The notes under the pieces were generated by a model. That model worked only from the letters and a program-made list of their open reading frames with translations. It was not told where the DNA came from and did not search any database. From Eucalyptus grandis (lineage: Eukaryota > Streptophyta > Magnoliopsida > Myrtales > Myrtaceae): 64,000 bases of DNA. Positions 14,201 to 25,130 of the stretch are shown piece by piece. Position 1 is the stretch's first letter, and every line of letters begins with the position of its first letter. The translations under genes and the position numbers were made by a program. Location: NCBI RefSeq assembly GCF_016545825.1, contig NC_052619.1, positions 14,151,501 through 14,215,500 on the forward strand, read 5' to 3'.

Positions 14201-17200
14201 TTCCACCACATCGAAGAAATGTCCAAGATCCTCTTTGTGACTCCAGTAAGTGGCTTCTTTATGTCATGCTTATAATCAGATTGCTTAATTGTAGACATTG
14301 ATAGGCAACACCATAATCTCCGATCCTCTTCCAGGTCTGGTTCCATATCCAGAACCCTATCAAACTATGTACCAGCAACGACGACTTGGTGCGTTGGGTA
14401 TTGAGTGGCGTCCTCCCACCGTTAGATTTGCTGTTGGCCCCGACTTTATTCTCGGGCAGGAGTATCAGATGCTGCCCTTAGCAGATTTGGAAAGAATGAT
14501 TGAACCTTTACCTGAGTTCATTGATGCCGTTTTCTGGGAACCCGAAAATGAAATTATCAGTGAAGATAATGACTCGGAGTACAACGTTACTGAGGAAAGT
14601 GAAGGTGAGAGGGGTAGTTTAAGTGCTGGATTTTCCAGTGATCCTGAGTGCAGTGCAGGAGACAGTGAAACCGAACAAAGCCATAGAGATAGCCGCCGTA
14701 GAGCAGGAAGGAAAAAGCATAGAACTGAGGTACATTCTTTGTGTGCTTAAGTTGATTCCTTTTTCTTTTTCTTTATTTTTGCATGTTCTTGGGACTGAAT
14801 CTAGCCTCATTTGCTGTTAAGGTTGAATGGGTAACTTCGTCAGGGAGACGTGTCAAGAAAAGGAACTTGGAAGAGTGTGAAGGCTCTGCATCCAGGGATA
14901 CTCAATATAAAAAATCAAAAAATCGCAGGAAATCTTCAAAGGGGCAGTCTACCAAAGCACATAATTTGAGGCCTCAGCGTGTTGCAGCACGCAACGCTTT
15001 GAACATGATTTGTGAAATCAGTGATACATCTACTGAAGGAGAAAATATTGACGACTCGGGGGACTCATTGTCTGAGAGTGAGCTACTGGAGCTAAACCCA
15101 AACGAAGAAAGAGACGATAGTGACAGGAACTTCCCTGGTCTGCAGAAGGAATCCAGAAAAGGCAAAGAACGAATCATCAAACCTGATGAATTGCCAGAGT
15201 ATCAATCAAATGCTGGAAACAGGAAAAGATTGGTTCTGAAGTTTTCACTTCGTGATTCTAAGAAAGTTGTGCCTTCAGAAAACCCCAGAATGATAACGCA
15301 CAATGATGCTGATCTGCTGAATGTACCTTCTCATCTTTCTCAAGAAATGACAGAGAACATGAATGCTACAACATCCAATGATGTAGCTTCCCGTTCTGTG
15401 AATTCGAGTAATGTACATGAGGATAAAGAAGTATCGGAAAATATTGACGACATCCTGATTGCATCTGCTGGGGACAACGAGAATAAGATCAGATGGGGAG
15501 AGGTCAAGATGCGGTCATCAGTGCGTCTGAGATCAGACATTTTGCCAACCGATGCATTGGAAGGAACTAGGGCAAGTTGTGATGTGAATAAGGAAAATGA
15601 TACTGATCTGAATAGGTATGATCTGAGAGGAATTTTAAACTATCTTACTTCTAGAAGTTGTAGTATATTCTGGGTAACTTTTGTCTTGCAGGGGTGAGGA
15701 GAAGTGTGGAGCTGATGTACGTGAACCTGGGGAACTGAGAACAGATAACCGTGCAAATCTTGAGGGTGCACATACATTTTCATCAGCCGGCTTTCCCCCA
15801 GAGAGCCAACAAGATGGAAATTCAGGTGCAGTTGGAGAGGATCCTCCGCAAAGATCAACTATTTTGAGAATCAAAACGAGGGGTCCGTCCAGACTGAAAG
15901 CCACTGGAGTCGAAGGTTCAACCGGTGATGAAAGCAATACAAACATAAAACATCCTCCAATTGCCGAGCACATTCAAAACCCTGAGGCTCCTGAAGAGGC
16001 TATATTTGCTGAACGGCTGACCCCCATGGAGCCACTGCACCTGAATTCAAATGCGGTGGTGTCTGATACAGACTTCAAGGGGAAAAGGCGACAAAGCTCT
16101 GACACAGATGCAGAAGATCTTGATTCCTGCAGGGAGGAAGGTGTCACTGCTTTCAGAGATCCCGATGATATTGCTATCGACTACCCTGAAGTTGCGACAG
16201 ATGCAATACGTAGAGCAAGATCCTTGAAGATGAAGGCAACTTCTACAGAGCCGGATACAATCAACCACAGTTTCAACGTTAGAGGACATGAAACTTCAAG
16301 GACATCAAAGTTTGCAGAGACATCCACAAGAAAAGCACGTGATCAGCTTATATCTAAAGATTGGTTGTCAGGTTCAAAAATGATGGTCAGATCAAGGTCT
16401 AATAGGAATAAAAGGGGCGATAGTAATAATAATGATCAAGGTTTTCCTTTGGGGGGGAAGTCAAGTCAGAATCTCAGGAAAAAGTCATGGCTGACTTTGG
16501 CAGAGCATGAGGAGGGTTATCGCTATATACCTCAGTTAGGCGACGAAGTTGTTTATTTGAGACAGGTATTGTTTGATTACTTACAGCAAGCAGTTCTTAC
16601 TAAGAATACTATGCTCTACTGGCTGCTTCCTTGGCAATTATTGATTATTTGATTTTCAGGGACATCAAGAGTTCATCGAATCAAGTTGCTCGCGAGATGT
16701 TGGGCCTTGGAGGTCGCTTAGAGGGAGTCTGAGTGCTGTGGAAGTTTGCAAAGTCGAAGCTCTTGAGTATGCCAATAGTCCAGGCTCTGGGGAGAGCTGC
16801 TGTAAACTGACTCTTAAATTTGTGAATTCTGCTTCTAACGTGTTTGGACGGACATTCAAGTTGATGTTGCCAGAGCTGATCAATTTCCCTGATTTTCTGG
16901 TTGAAAAGACATGGTTTGATAATTCTATGTTTAGAAAGTGGAGCCTTAGGGATAAATGCCTTGTATGGTGGAGAAATGAGAATGGGACAGGTGGAAGTTG
17001 GTGGGAGGGTCGAATAACAACTGTACAAGCTAAGTCGCCTGACTTTCCTGACAGTCCTTGGGAAAGATATTCTGTTCGTTACAGGACTGATCCTCCTGAA
17101 AGCCATCTTCACAGCCCTTGGGAATTGCATGATCTTGAAGTATCCTGGGATCATCCTCATATAGATTCCGAGACCCGAGATAAGCTCTTGTCCGTGTTTT

Positions 17201-17941
17201 CCAAACTAGAGCGTTCAGTTGGCAAGAACCAGGTTTTTCTTCTGTCCCATATCTTAACATCAGTTTTTGTTTGCTTGTCCTGTCATGCATCCAAAAGTTT
17301 GTTTTAGAAATGAGAGTCTGGATGCTTACAAGTGTTCTTGTGCAAATGTGGCAGGACTACTATGGCTATCAAAAGTTGAATGAAACCGCTCAGAAATTGG
17401 ATTTTTTGAATAGGTAACTTCCCTGTATCGAGCCAGCTTCTGACATGTCACTTAAACATGCAAATTTGGAAGTGTAATTTTTATGGATCTAGCAAGTTGT
17501 GGAAATTTTCTTTAGAAACAGAACGGAGGTGGTTCAGCCACTAATATGTGTAGTTTTCAAATGGGCAAAGATGCCATAAGATTAGCCATTTTAATGGAGG
17601 TTCCGTATATAGGATCACAGCTGCTTTCTTTGTGGTTCAAATCTGTAATCTATGCAATTTTGTATCATAATGTTCTTTGGTTTTGGGACAGTGGGTAAAC
17701 CTAATTACTGACCTCCTTGTGCTCCTCTCATGTTTCGTATTGCAGATTTCCAGTAGGTTTGGATCCAGAATTGATCCAGCTGAGGTTGGAGAACAACTAT
17801 TATCGAAGAGGGGAAGCGGTGAAGCATGACATAACCGAGCTGATGCGCAATGCTCAATCATACTTCACAACAAACGCTGAGTTGTCTGTTAAGATGAGGC
17901 GCCTGTCCGATTGGTTTACTAAGACCTTGTCAGGATTTTAG
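2264..17941 (+). CDS. BRWD/PHIP-type WD40-bromodomain protein (23 coding exons)
   Basis: Probable nuclear chromatin reader of the PHIP/BRWD family, whose animal members recognise histone marks and act as DCAF-type substrate receptors; the plant role is inferred. Exons by frame and splice sites: 2264-2619, 3164-3318, 6131-6370, 6958-7067, 7167-7244, 7337-7442, 9099-9408, 9592-9695, 9812-9889, 10041-10119, 10279-10447, 10983-11053, 12166-12246, 12337-12407, 13445-13541, 13661-13720, 14191-14245, 14335-14729, 14822-15615, 15692-16565, 16660-17232, 17355-17413, 17746-17941. All phases join except in exon 6, which is one base short. Discounting that, the product is about 1703 residues, usual for plant homologues. 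An N-terminal helical region (FLSTGPCQRTFGQLQNELLE) precedes WD40 repeats at about residues 238-700, with GHEGDITDLAV, SSSDDGTCRVWD and SAGYDGKAIVWD units. A conserved segment follows (PYPEPYQTMYQQRRLGALG), then a Ser/Glu/Lys-rich linker (about 775-1400), a cryptic-Tudor-like segment (YIPQLGDEVVYLRQGHQEF) and a C-terminal bromodomain-like region. The start is the first ATG in the open frame. Confidence 0.9.
3530..5200. repeat. Diverged internal repeat blocks inside intron 2
   Basis: Several segments recur with heavy divergence. About 55 bases at 3541-3590 (ACATAGGATTTGAACTGATA and onward) recur at 3665-3711. Segments near 3750-3845, 3897-4020 and 4870-4995 share a pattern of 'tatctagataagt', 'tttgcatga' and 'attcaacata'. 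Positions about 4080-4250 and 5030-5160 share 'ttggtatatgtcttgaaaat' / 'ttggcatatgtgttgcaaat' followed by an 'aaaatgtgt' block. They look like an old element or local tandem duplication that has decayed. No coding capacity was recognised. Confidence 0.6.
5550..5771 (-). mobile_element. tRNA-derived SINE with 16-bp target-site duplication
   Basis: An approximately 190-bp insert (5566-5755) is flanked by identical 16-base direct repeats, CTTTTGGTTATATCTT, at 5550-5565 and 5756-5771. Read on the minus strand, the insert starts with a tRNA-like head: an A-box-like region (GGTCGCGTGGTTTGC) and a B-box-like GAGTTCAAATCCC about 40 bases later, as in RNA polymerase III promoters. The rest is GC-rich with a short CCGGCAG/GCCGGCTG iteration. 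The structure, size and perfect target-site duplication support a relatively young SINE. It lies antisense to the host gene inside intron 2. The exact SINE family is not assigned. Confidence 0.85.
7443..9098 (+). other. Intron 6 of the BRWD-like gene
   Basis: A 1.66-kb intron bounded by TC|GTGAGA and TTTGTAG|G. It includes a short GGCA tetranucleotide iteration near 8890-8910 and otherwise unique AT-rich sequence. No coding segment was recognised in it. Confidence 0.75.
11054..12165 (+). other. Intron 12 of the BRWD-like gene
   Basis: A 1.1-kb intron between GCCTCC|GTAAGT and ACTTGCAG|TCTTAT. Just before the acceptor, AAGCTCCGGCTCAGAA is duplicated in tandem at about 12111-12144. Open frames near 11640-11850 match no known family. 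Confidence 0.7.
12408..13444 (+). other. Intron 14 of the BRWD-like gene with CT microsatellite
   Basis: A 1.0-kb intron that contains a (CT)n run at 12443-12466. The rest is AT-rich with no recognised coding content. The next intron carries a poly-T run of about 26 bases at 13551-13576. Confidence 0.7.
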
Positions 17942-18600
17942 ATTCTTGTGTTCCTTTTCAAAATTCACTAACTCCTAACTTCTTTTGGGTCTCAGCTTGA
18001 ACTACAGTTACATAGAAAACAATTTTGTCAACAGACCCTCTTTACAGGCAGATAGAGTAATTTTTTGTAAGCATTTACTGGTGGAGATCAGAATACACTC
18101 ATGAGTTCGTCCGCATCAAGTTAAATCAATTAAATGAAAAAGTTTTGAGATTTGCTGTTGCCATTCCTTTTCCTTTCGTTAATTGAAAACCGAGTTGATT
18201 TGCGTTTTCAAATCAGTGGCATGTCTCCGTCTTCTTGTAGTTTTTAGTGTGGCAGTGGAATCGGGCTCCATTCGAACATGGTGGTGGATCAAAGATTTTC
18301 TCATGATTTTTTATATATATAATTAAAGGAATGGGGAAGGAACGATTATCGTCGGTAATCCTGACCTCCATCGACAACACTAGCGGCGACCTCGCCTGAG
18401 CCTGGTGAGGGGCGCCCGTTCCATGATTGTGGTTTGTGGCTGGGCACCGCTGCTGCCGTGGTCACAACCAACGTGGTACTAATGTGGCGATTTGCTTTAC
18501 AAACTCAAGTTACTTAATAAGTTATTTAGCAGAAGGACAAAAATAAGCAAAAAAACCAATATTGCTCAAGGGTTCAAATGACAAAAGAAATTCGGAAGTT
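17942..18600. other. 3' flank of the BRWD-like gene and intergenic DNA
   Basis: The first few hundred bases are probably 3' untranslated sequence (stop TAG at 17939-17941). A small GC-rich patch near 18350-18480 (gacctcgcctgagcctggtg) resembles the cores of the composite elements at 18605 and 55389, and may be a fragment of one. No gene seen. Confidence 0.4.
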
Positions 18601-18604
18601 TAAT

Positions 18605-19365
18605 TACTTAGGTGTGTTTGTTTATTTGTGTTTTTGTTCCCGAAACACAAATTTTTGTTCGAAGAACAAAAATAAAACAGAAATGCATTTATTTATATTT
18701 TTGTTCTCGAGAATAGAATCAAGTAGTAGAAAAATTTGTTTCTTGTTTTCGGGAACACTTTCGAGAAATACCTTTCTTTTCTTTTTCTTTTTCTTCCTTT
18801 TTGGTTGGTCTCTGGCCTCAATCATGGCCGGCGACCTCACCAAAGCGTCACCGGCCTCCAGTGAGGCTCGGCCTCACCTTGGCTAGGCGAGCTCGAGCTC
18901 ACCCAAATCCTGCGAAGCTGAGCTCGCCCAACCACCAGTAAGACCGAGCCTTATCAGGCCACCGCCAGGTCGGCGTTGCCCGGCGGTGGCTGGCGAGGTC
19001 GAGCTCGCCTAGCCACCAGCGAGGCTCGGTCTCACCAAGCCACCGCTAGGCGAAGCCAACCTAGCGATGGCCCGGCAAGGTCGTTGGCCAGTCGCCGGCT
19101 ATGGCCAAGGCTGGCAACCGGCCAAAAGAAAGAAAGAAGAAAAAAAAAAGATAAATATAATAAAAATATTGAAAAATTAAAAGCTAAAAAAATGATACAA
19201 GTTTACCAAATGCATTTTTATTTCTGAAATATAAATTTTTTGCAGTTATCAAGCACATTCTTATACTTAGAAATTGTTCATTGAAACAAAAACAAACAAA
19301 AAAAAATATTTCTTTTCAAAAGTTGTTTTTCGAAACAAATACGTTATCAAACGCGCTTTTATTTG
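18605..19365. mobile_element. Non-autonomous element A: AT-rich arms, GC-rich minisatellite core
   Basis: AT-rich arms surround a GC-rich core at about 18815-19125 made of iterated 'gaggctcggcctcacc', 'gcgagctcgagctcgcc' and 'ccaccgc' motifs. The left end (gtgtgtttgtttatttgtg) and the reverse complement of the right end (gcgcgtttgataacgtattt) are similar, which suggests degenerate terminal inverted repeats of a MITE-like DNA transposon. It has no coding capacity: the open frames over the core arise from its base composition. No clear target-site duplication was found. Confidence 0.5.
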
Positions 19366-19599
19366 TCGAAAGCAAAGTGATTGTTGATGTCTTTATTTAT
19401 TAAATTATTTTTCTTGACCAAAAATAGCATCACGAGCCATTCTTAGACCGAAATGGCCAATTCTCTGCCAAGAGCATTTCTCAAATCATGGTAATGATAA
19501 TTCGTTATTGCCACATCTAGCAAAAAGGGTAACGAAAATATCAAATTTTTTGGAGGGGGGCCAAGATTTTCGGATCAGAATTAGATAATTTCTTATGGT

Positions 19600-21161
19600 C
19601 CTACGCTTCTTGCGTGTGCATCGAATATGATATAAAAACCCCAAGAAGAAGAAGAGGAATAAGAGGGAAAGATCGAAGCTTTGGCGGCGAGAGTCAGATC
19701 CCGCCCCAACCCTCGCCCGCCGCTGCTCATCTTCGGACAAAAACCCTTCCTTTCAGGTTCTCTCTCTCTCTCTCTCTCTCTCCTCTTTATTCGTTTTCAC
19801 GAGGACGGAAGAGATTTGCGCAAGTATTGTTCGCTCGAATTGCTCGCGTGAGCTTCACTTGCTGGCGATGGCTCCTGCCCTGTTGGGTGTTGGCGACTCA
19901 GTGGACTGATGCTGATGCAGCATCTGTTCTTTGTTTTAGTTCTGCGTGTTATTTCGGTGTTGGGTTGGTTTTGTGTGGTGGCTCACTATTATGAACGCGA
20001 AAGTGCGTTTGAGGTTATCCATGGCAGTGCCAGAGATGGGTTCTCCATTAACCGAAATTTATGGAATGTTTAGTATTTGCAGGAGAAGTTTCATGGTTGT
20101 AGTTAGTGATGTTATGGGGAATTACGTAGCAGCTGCAGCTGTTTGGCTCCTTTGGCAAAAAGATTTGAGAATATGTATTCATTGTCTAAATGCGTTAGGA
20201 GTTCACTAATTGCGTTGAAGTGAGCAAGGGCAAGTGTGTTCGAGCGGCAAAGGGCTTGTAGGTTAATGAAGTGGCAGATCTCTTGGGGGCATTATGATCA
20301 TGCTACAATGATATGTGTTCTGTCACAGTGTCGGCATACTTAGGTTCTAGTGATCACTTTGCAAAATAGAGCTTACCCTTCCTGACTAGCGGGGAGAAAA
20401 ATCTAGGGCTGCTCTAGTTTAACTTCAACATCTGCAGGCATGGGTTATATGCATAGCGTAGCTTGTGAGCTAGTCGATACCATTTAACTTTTCTAGTATC
20501 TATCCACGAGCTTAAGAAGAGTCGTTCATCTGCTATTGCCTTGGAAGTGGGAATATGAATGTTGTTTGTTATATATGTGCACTCGTGCATTTCTGACTAC
20601 CCTGACACTTTAGTCTCAGTGCTCGCGTACCTTTCGCTTGCTACTTGAACGTTGACCATGTTGTCATCAGGTTTTCAACTGCAACTGATCAAATGGTCAT
20701 CTAGCCACTCGATCATTTGCTTGGCCAGTTTTAACATTTAAGTACACTGTTAGAAAGAAAAACAAAAACGTTTGGAGTATGACATTCCCAAGTGTGTCAG
20801 GGATTTAGAAGTTAATGTTGGATTAACATATACAAGTTTGGGTGTTTGGACTGCGCGAGTCCTTTTCCTTTTTTGAAAATTCTGGTTAAGTATAATAATA
20901 GATGGAAGTGAATTTCATATGAGTTGAACATCCTCATATCAGAGTAGCGCTCTGCCCAGGTTGCTGAAAGTAATGCTGCCAGATTTCTGTTCTTGGTTAA
21001 TTTTTTCAGATTCTTTTTCCTTTAATAAGTTGTTATATGTACTTTTTACATTCAAATGACAGAACTGACGGTGCAAATTGGCTGGCTGGCTGTTGGTAGG
21101 AGTTGCTCGCCTCCAATTTGTTTCTAATCTAATTCTTTGATCAGTACAGGCCCACAAGTTC
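19600..21161 (+). promoter_or_regulatory. Promoter and 5' leader of the GON7-like gene
   Basis: A TATA-like GATATAAAAACC lies near 19629-19640. It is followed by a C-rich leader and a (TC)n run at 19759-19782, typical of plant 5' untranslated regions. The 1.3 kb between this leader and the start codon at 21162 looks like a leader intron: it is T-rich, and several CAG acceptors lie just upstream of the start (for example TCAGTACAG at 21141-21149). The boundaries are inferred. Confidence 0.45.
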
Positions 21162-21443
21162 ATGATGGAGGTCCAAACTCTAGGTGATCCAAAGCCGCTT
21201 GTTCAAGCCACGCTTCAACTTGGATCAGAAAAATATGCCTTTGCAGCAGCCGCTAATGGCGGCACTCTTTCGGAGCAACTGGCTTCAATGAAAGAGGAAA
21301 GCATGAGGATATTCAAGGAATACATCACCAAACATAATGTCCCCACTGATGTTCCAGACGACCTTGTTGAGAGCTCTTCAGAAGATGACGTTGAAGCCAC
21401 CGAGAAGCCATCAGTGAAGTCAAAGAAAACAAAATTAAATTAA
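21162..21443 (+). CDS. Small acidic protein, possible GON7-like KEOPS subunit
   Basis: A single coding exon of 93 residues. A second in-frame ATG (21165) follows the first directly. The protein has an N-terminal part rich in small residues and leucine, then an amphipathic helix (LSEQLASMKEESMRIFKEYI, about residues 36-55), an acidic stretch (DVPDDLVESSSEDDVEATE) and a Lys-rich end. The order and size match GON7, the small, largely disordered KEOPS subunit needed for the t6A tRNA modification: helix with a QM/SMKE core, acidic linker, basic C-terminus. That match is my inference from pattern only. It could equally be an unrelated small nuclear protein. That it is a real gene is supported by the TATA-like site and CT leader about 1.4 kb upstream, codon regularity and a clean stop. 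Confidence 0.55.
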   Translation: MMEVQTLGDPKPLVQATLQLGSEKYAFAAAANGGTLSEQLASMKEESMRIFKEYITKHNVPTDVPDDLVESSSEDDVEATEKPSVKSKKTKLN

Positions 21444-22135
21444 TCTATTCATTAGAATGCCGATTAGAATGTGTACGAGGAGCTCATTTGACCTAGTTAC
21501 TGTTGTAAACTAGTTTTTAAATGCCAATTAAGCGGCTGCTCAATCAAGTTGCCTGATATCAATGTGCTTTGGCATTCTCGCAATTCTGGTTTTCTATAAT
21601 TCTGGTATTCGATATATGTGCTACTCTTTCTTTGTCGTAGAGGTTTTGGAGACACAGATGAGGTTTATATGGTGAATCACAAGCAAAAATCCCGTTTGCT
21701 TTTGGTAACCCGCAAATCTCACTTGTTATAGAATTTGAAAATCACCCTGAACGTTGCCTCAATTGTTTGCAATAGGTTCTACGGGCTAATATATGTATCA
21801 TAAACGTTTGGCCTACAATATTATATGCAGTATCTGGACAAGCATTTATTTAAAATTCACTGAAGACCAGAGAGAGATTTAATTTTTGTCCTTGAACGAA
21901 TGATTTCATGACTCTGTATATAGTTCCTGTGGATAACCTGGCAATTTCACTACAATCTGTACAAGTTCTTAGAAACTGTTGATTCCTAGTGCTGTTGGAT
22001 TGGGTATACTTTCAAAAAGCAGATTCTGCCATCTTGTAAGGCAATTCTTAAGTTGACTGTACATAGAAACATACAAAGCTCAAGTCCATTCATGTGATGC
22101 ATAGGTTCTACGAGCAAAATTTCAGATGCACCATA
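21444..22135. other. Convergent intergenic region
   Basis: About 700 bases between two genes that face each other. It should hold both 3' untranslated regions and polyadenylation signals. No repeat or additional gene seen. Confidence 0.5.
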
Positions 22136-25006
22136 TTATGCACCCCCGCCTCTACTTTGAATTTCAGTGATGGCTTTCATCAGGCGAGCCCCGTTCGCAG
22201 GCTTTTCAATGTGGAAATCCATGCCGGCCTCGAATATCTTCTTCACTTCGGTGCCTGAAGAATGAGCAGTCAATGCTATGATTGGCATATAGATTCCGTA
22301 TCGTTTCTCCTCCTTTCTGATCTTTCTTGTCGCTTCATAACCGTCCATTGTGGGCATCTAGACAAACACGGGAAATCAGTGACAATGCCAGCTTAACATC
22401 ACTTTAGTTATCTTTAGAAAGTTCAAATCTTGTAACCATTATCTGAATTCAACAAGGAAAATTTCGAGAGGCCTAAACATCCTTTGAGCTCTTCAGTGGA
22501 GTTTAAAAATATGATCTCATTGCTGACATTAATATTTACGACAGTTTAATCGTGTTCTAATATGACAGCAAAGTTTGGCTGAACTTAAAAATGGTCGTAA
22601 GTCTAAAAAAACTGTACCTGGCAATCCATCAATATGTAATCGTAAGGACGATGAATATCTGAAACTCCTGACTCCCTCTGTTCATCAATGCCCTCACGAA
22701 TCAATTGTAAAGCTTCTTTTCCGTTTTCGCACAGCTGAACTGTTGCTCCAAGATTCGAAAGATTACATTGAGCCAGCTTTCGCATTATCTCGCTGTCATC
22801 GACTACCAATGCTCTCTTCCCACCCAAAGGTTTCTCCCTGCGGGTACTTCCAGTTTCCTCTGCTGAAGGTTTGGTCGCTTCCGCATTTTGGACTGGTCTC
22901 TCCTTCACCTGTTTGCTTGGTCTTCTCTGCAAAAAGCCCCCGAATTCTGGAAGAAGTCTTATCACTTGAAGCAAACGGGTCCCATGAAAGGGCTTAGACA
23001 TGATGATATCGTCAGGGTCGAGCTTGCCATTAATGGCCCTTTGGTCAATACTTCTCATCGTTGGCTTATCTAACCACACAACCTTACAACGAGTGCTCGG
23101 TATGAGTTTCCTAAATTCAGTCCTAAATTCAGTCACTGCCATGAATATTTCTTGAAATGGTCCAGCACTTGCGTCGACTATAAGTAGCACGAAGCCCGCT
23201 TGATTTTTGTGACTAGGACTCTTGCAGACAGGGAGAATATGGTCTGCTCCATCAAGTGAACTGAGAGATACGCCACTGACTCTACCGCGAGACTTGCTGC
23301 ACGAAGCGGATTTACTGAATCTTTCAATCCTCCAACTCCTGTCTGATTTTCCTGAAGAACTATGATATGCATTGTTGATGATCTTCATTTGTACCTTCTT
23401 CAGAATAATAGGAAGATCCTTCCATTGGCTAGGTACGAGAACTTCTATTCCAAGTCGTTCCATGTAACTCTGACAAGTTCTCCGCCGCTCTTCATTCTGT
23501 ATCAATAACACAACAGGAGATCCTTCTGGTTTGGGGCTACGCACTTGTCTGGTGCTCGAACTATGGAAGCTCAGCCCAGGACTATTGGCATGGATGGTTA
23601 GCCCAAGATGATGCGCTGCTCCATAACCTCCGGCCTCAAGGTCTTCCTCTAATGGTTTTGTAGCACCAGCATCAAATGGGGCAAGGAAAACATTGAACCT
23701 GAAACACGTTCCTCTCTCACCCATGTCCTTATCCATGATCTTTATATCTCCACCCATGAGGCGGACCTGGTACAGCGTCTCAATTAGCGAAGGCGTATAG
23801 TTACTTATACTATCAAAGATGGCATGATGATAACTTCTCTTTCCATCAGATGAAACCCCTTGATCATAAGCAGCAGAGTTTTATAAAGGAAGCTGTTTCC
23901 AATTGATCATAGCGGCTAATAGTCCTAATGCTGTAGTACGGTTACTGAATGTAATACAGAATACGGTATGCTGATAAATAAGAGGTACAGAAATTGGGAA
24001 CATACCAGAGACTGAACGATGCCAAGGCCCAAGCCAGTGCCTTCTTGTCCTTGAGCTGTTTCTTTGACCTGGATATAGTTTTCAAATACTGACTTTCGCA
24101 TCTCTTTGGGAATTCCTTTGCCTGTATCATCCACCTCGAATACAAATTCAGCAGAATTAGGATTTTGCCGGAATTCGTTCACAGCTTCATCACCACTTTC
24201 CCTGTCATTCTTCTTACAGGACGAGCACATTAAGCGTTTCCACCAGCTATTCCCCGTGGAAACCAGTATCAAATTTTCTAAGCTGGGTTTTTGAACCCAT
24301 GCCCTGACCGAGATGTGACCATCATCCGTAAATTTAACAGCATTGCTCAACAAGTTAGATAGTATCTGTTTAAGCTTTCCTCTATCTCCCTTCACAAGTG
24401 AATGTTTGAGCACTGTGCCATCATTAGGGTCTAGAATTACATCCACACCTTTTCTCATGGCCACCGGATGATACAGATCAACTACATCTTCAAGAAGCTG
24501 AGCCAAATCGAATTCTTCTTCTTGCAGTGGCATTTTTCCGGCCTCAACTTTGCTCGTATCGAGAATGCAATTCAAAAAACCTGAAAAAAGGAATGTTCAA
24601 ACCATCAGTTCTACAAAATTCGTCGATTTGCTCAAGGAACTACAAAAGTTTATCGACTGGTTTTACCCATCAGGTCCTTTGTACAAGCTTCCATCTGCTT
24701 CAAGTTTTTCTCGAGCTCCGAACCAGGAGAAACTTCATCATAACTTATATCTATAAGGCCGATTACCCCAGCCAAAGACGCGCGGACATCGTGGCTGGCT
24801 TGAGCAAAGGCATTGCTCTTGCTCATGCTCTTGCTCTCGGCTTGTCGAGTTGCCTCCATTTGCTTTATAAGCGTAGCTCGCAAGTGCATCACCGTAACCC
24901 GAGTCCTTGCAATCAAGCATATGACAGTTAATATGGCGATGACCCCCACAGCAATCGGTATCACGAGAAGCAAGGGCATGCTCCCATGGCAAATGAAACT
25001 GATCAT
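22136..25006 (-). CDS. CKI1-like hybrid histidine kinase lacking the sensor ectodomain
   Basis: A hybrid histidine kinase close to plant CKI1, which feeds the His-to-Asp phosphorelay through HPt proteins independently of cytokinin binding. Exons on the minus strand: 25006-24667, 24580-24006, 23766-22618, 22357-22136; phases join, giving about 761 residues from the ATG at 25006. One membrane segment is seen (MPLLLVIPIAVGVIAILTVI), then the H-box (FAQASHDVRASLAG), N-box (NLLSNAVKFT), G1 (DDTGKGIP) and G2 (GTGLGLGIVQSL). The C-terminal receiver starts with ALVVDDSEIMRK and has the phospho-acceptor context ILMDCQMPTMDGYEA and the IEKP lysine. All catalytic residues are present. Full-length CKI1 proteins have roughly 350 more residues, an extracellular domain and a first membrane helix; none is found upstream, where a stop precedes the ATG by four codons. 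It may be a truncated gene or a pseudogene in the making. Confidence 0.85.
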
Positions 25007-25130
25007 TGGATCGCCCAGTTATGACCATGAGAATCTGGGACTCTTCTGCATCTGTGGTTCGAAGAGTAGAGAATCCAACACGAAAAATCATGTAAATCAG
25101 AGGCGTGTTTGTATTATTTAAGGCATAAAA
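25007..25130 (-). pseudogene. Frame-shifted remnant upstream of the CKI1-like gene
   Basis: On the minus strand, a short frame running into the kinase gene (VGFSTLRTTDAEESQILMVI, near 25076-25017) has the look of a coding tail, but is offset by one frame from the segment beginning GDPMISFICHG. A one-base indel near 25015-25025 would join them. Further upstream this frame closes at a TGA (25131-25133). It may be the last trace of the sensor domain, or chance. Confidence 0.35.

Noticed and set aside
15635..17160. Minus-strand frames of up to 159 codons opposite the BRWD-like exons
   Set aside because: Shadows of the long exons 20 and 21 on the plus strand.
22575..22997. 140-codon plus-strand frame
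   Set aside because: Antisense shadow of the CKI1-like receiver exon.
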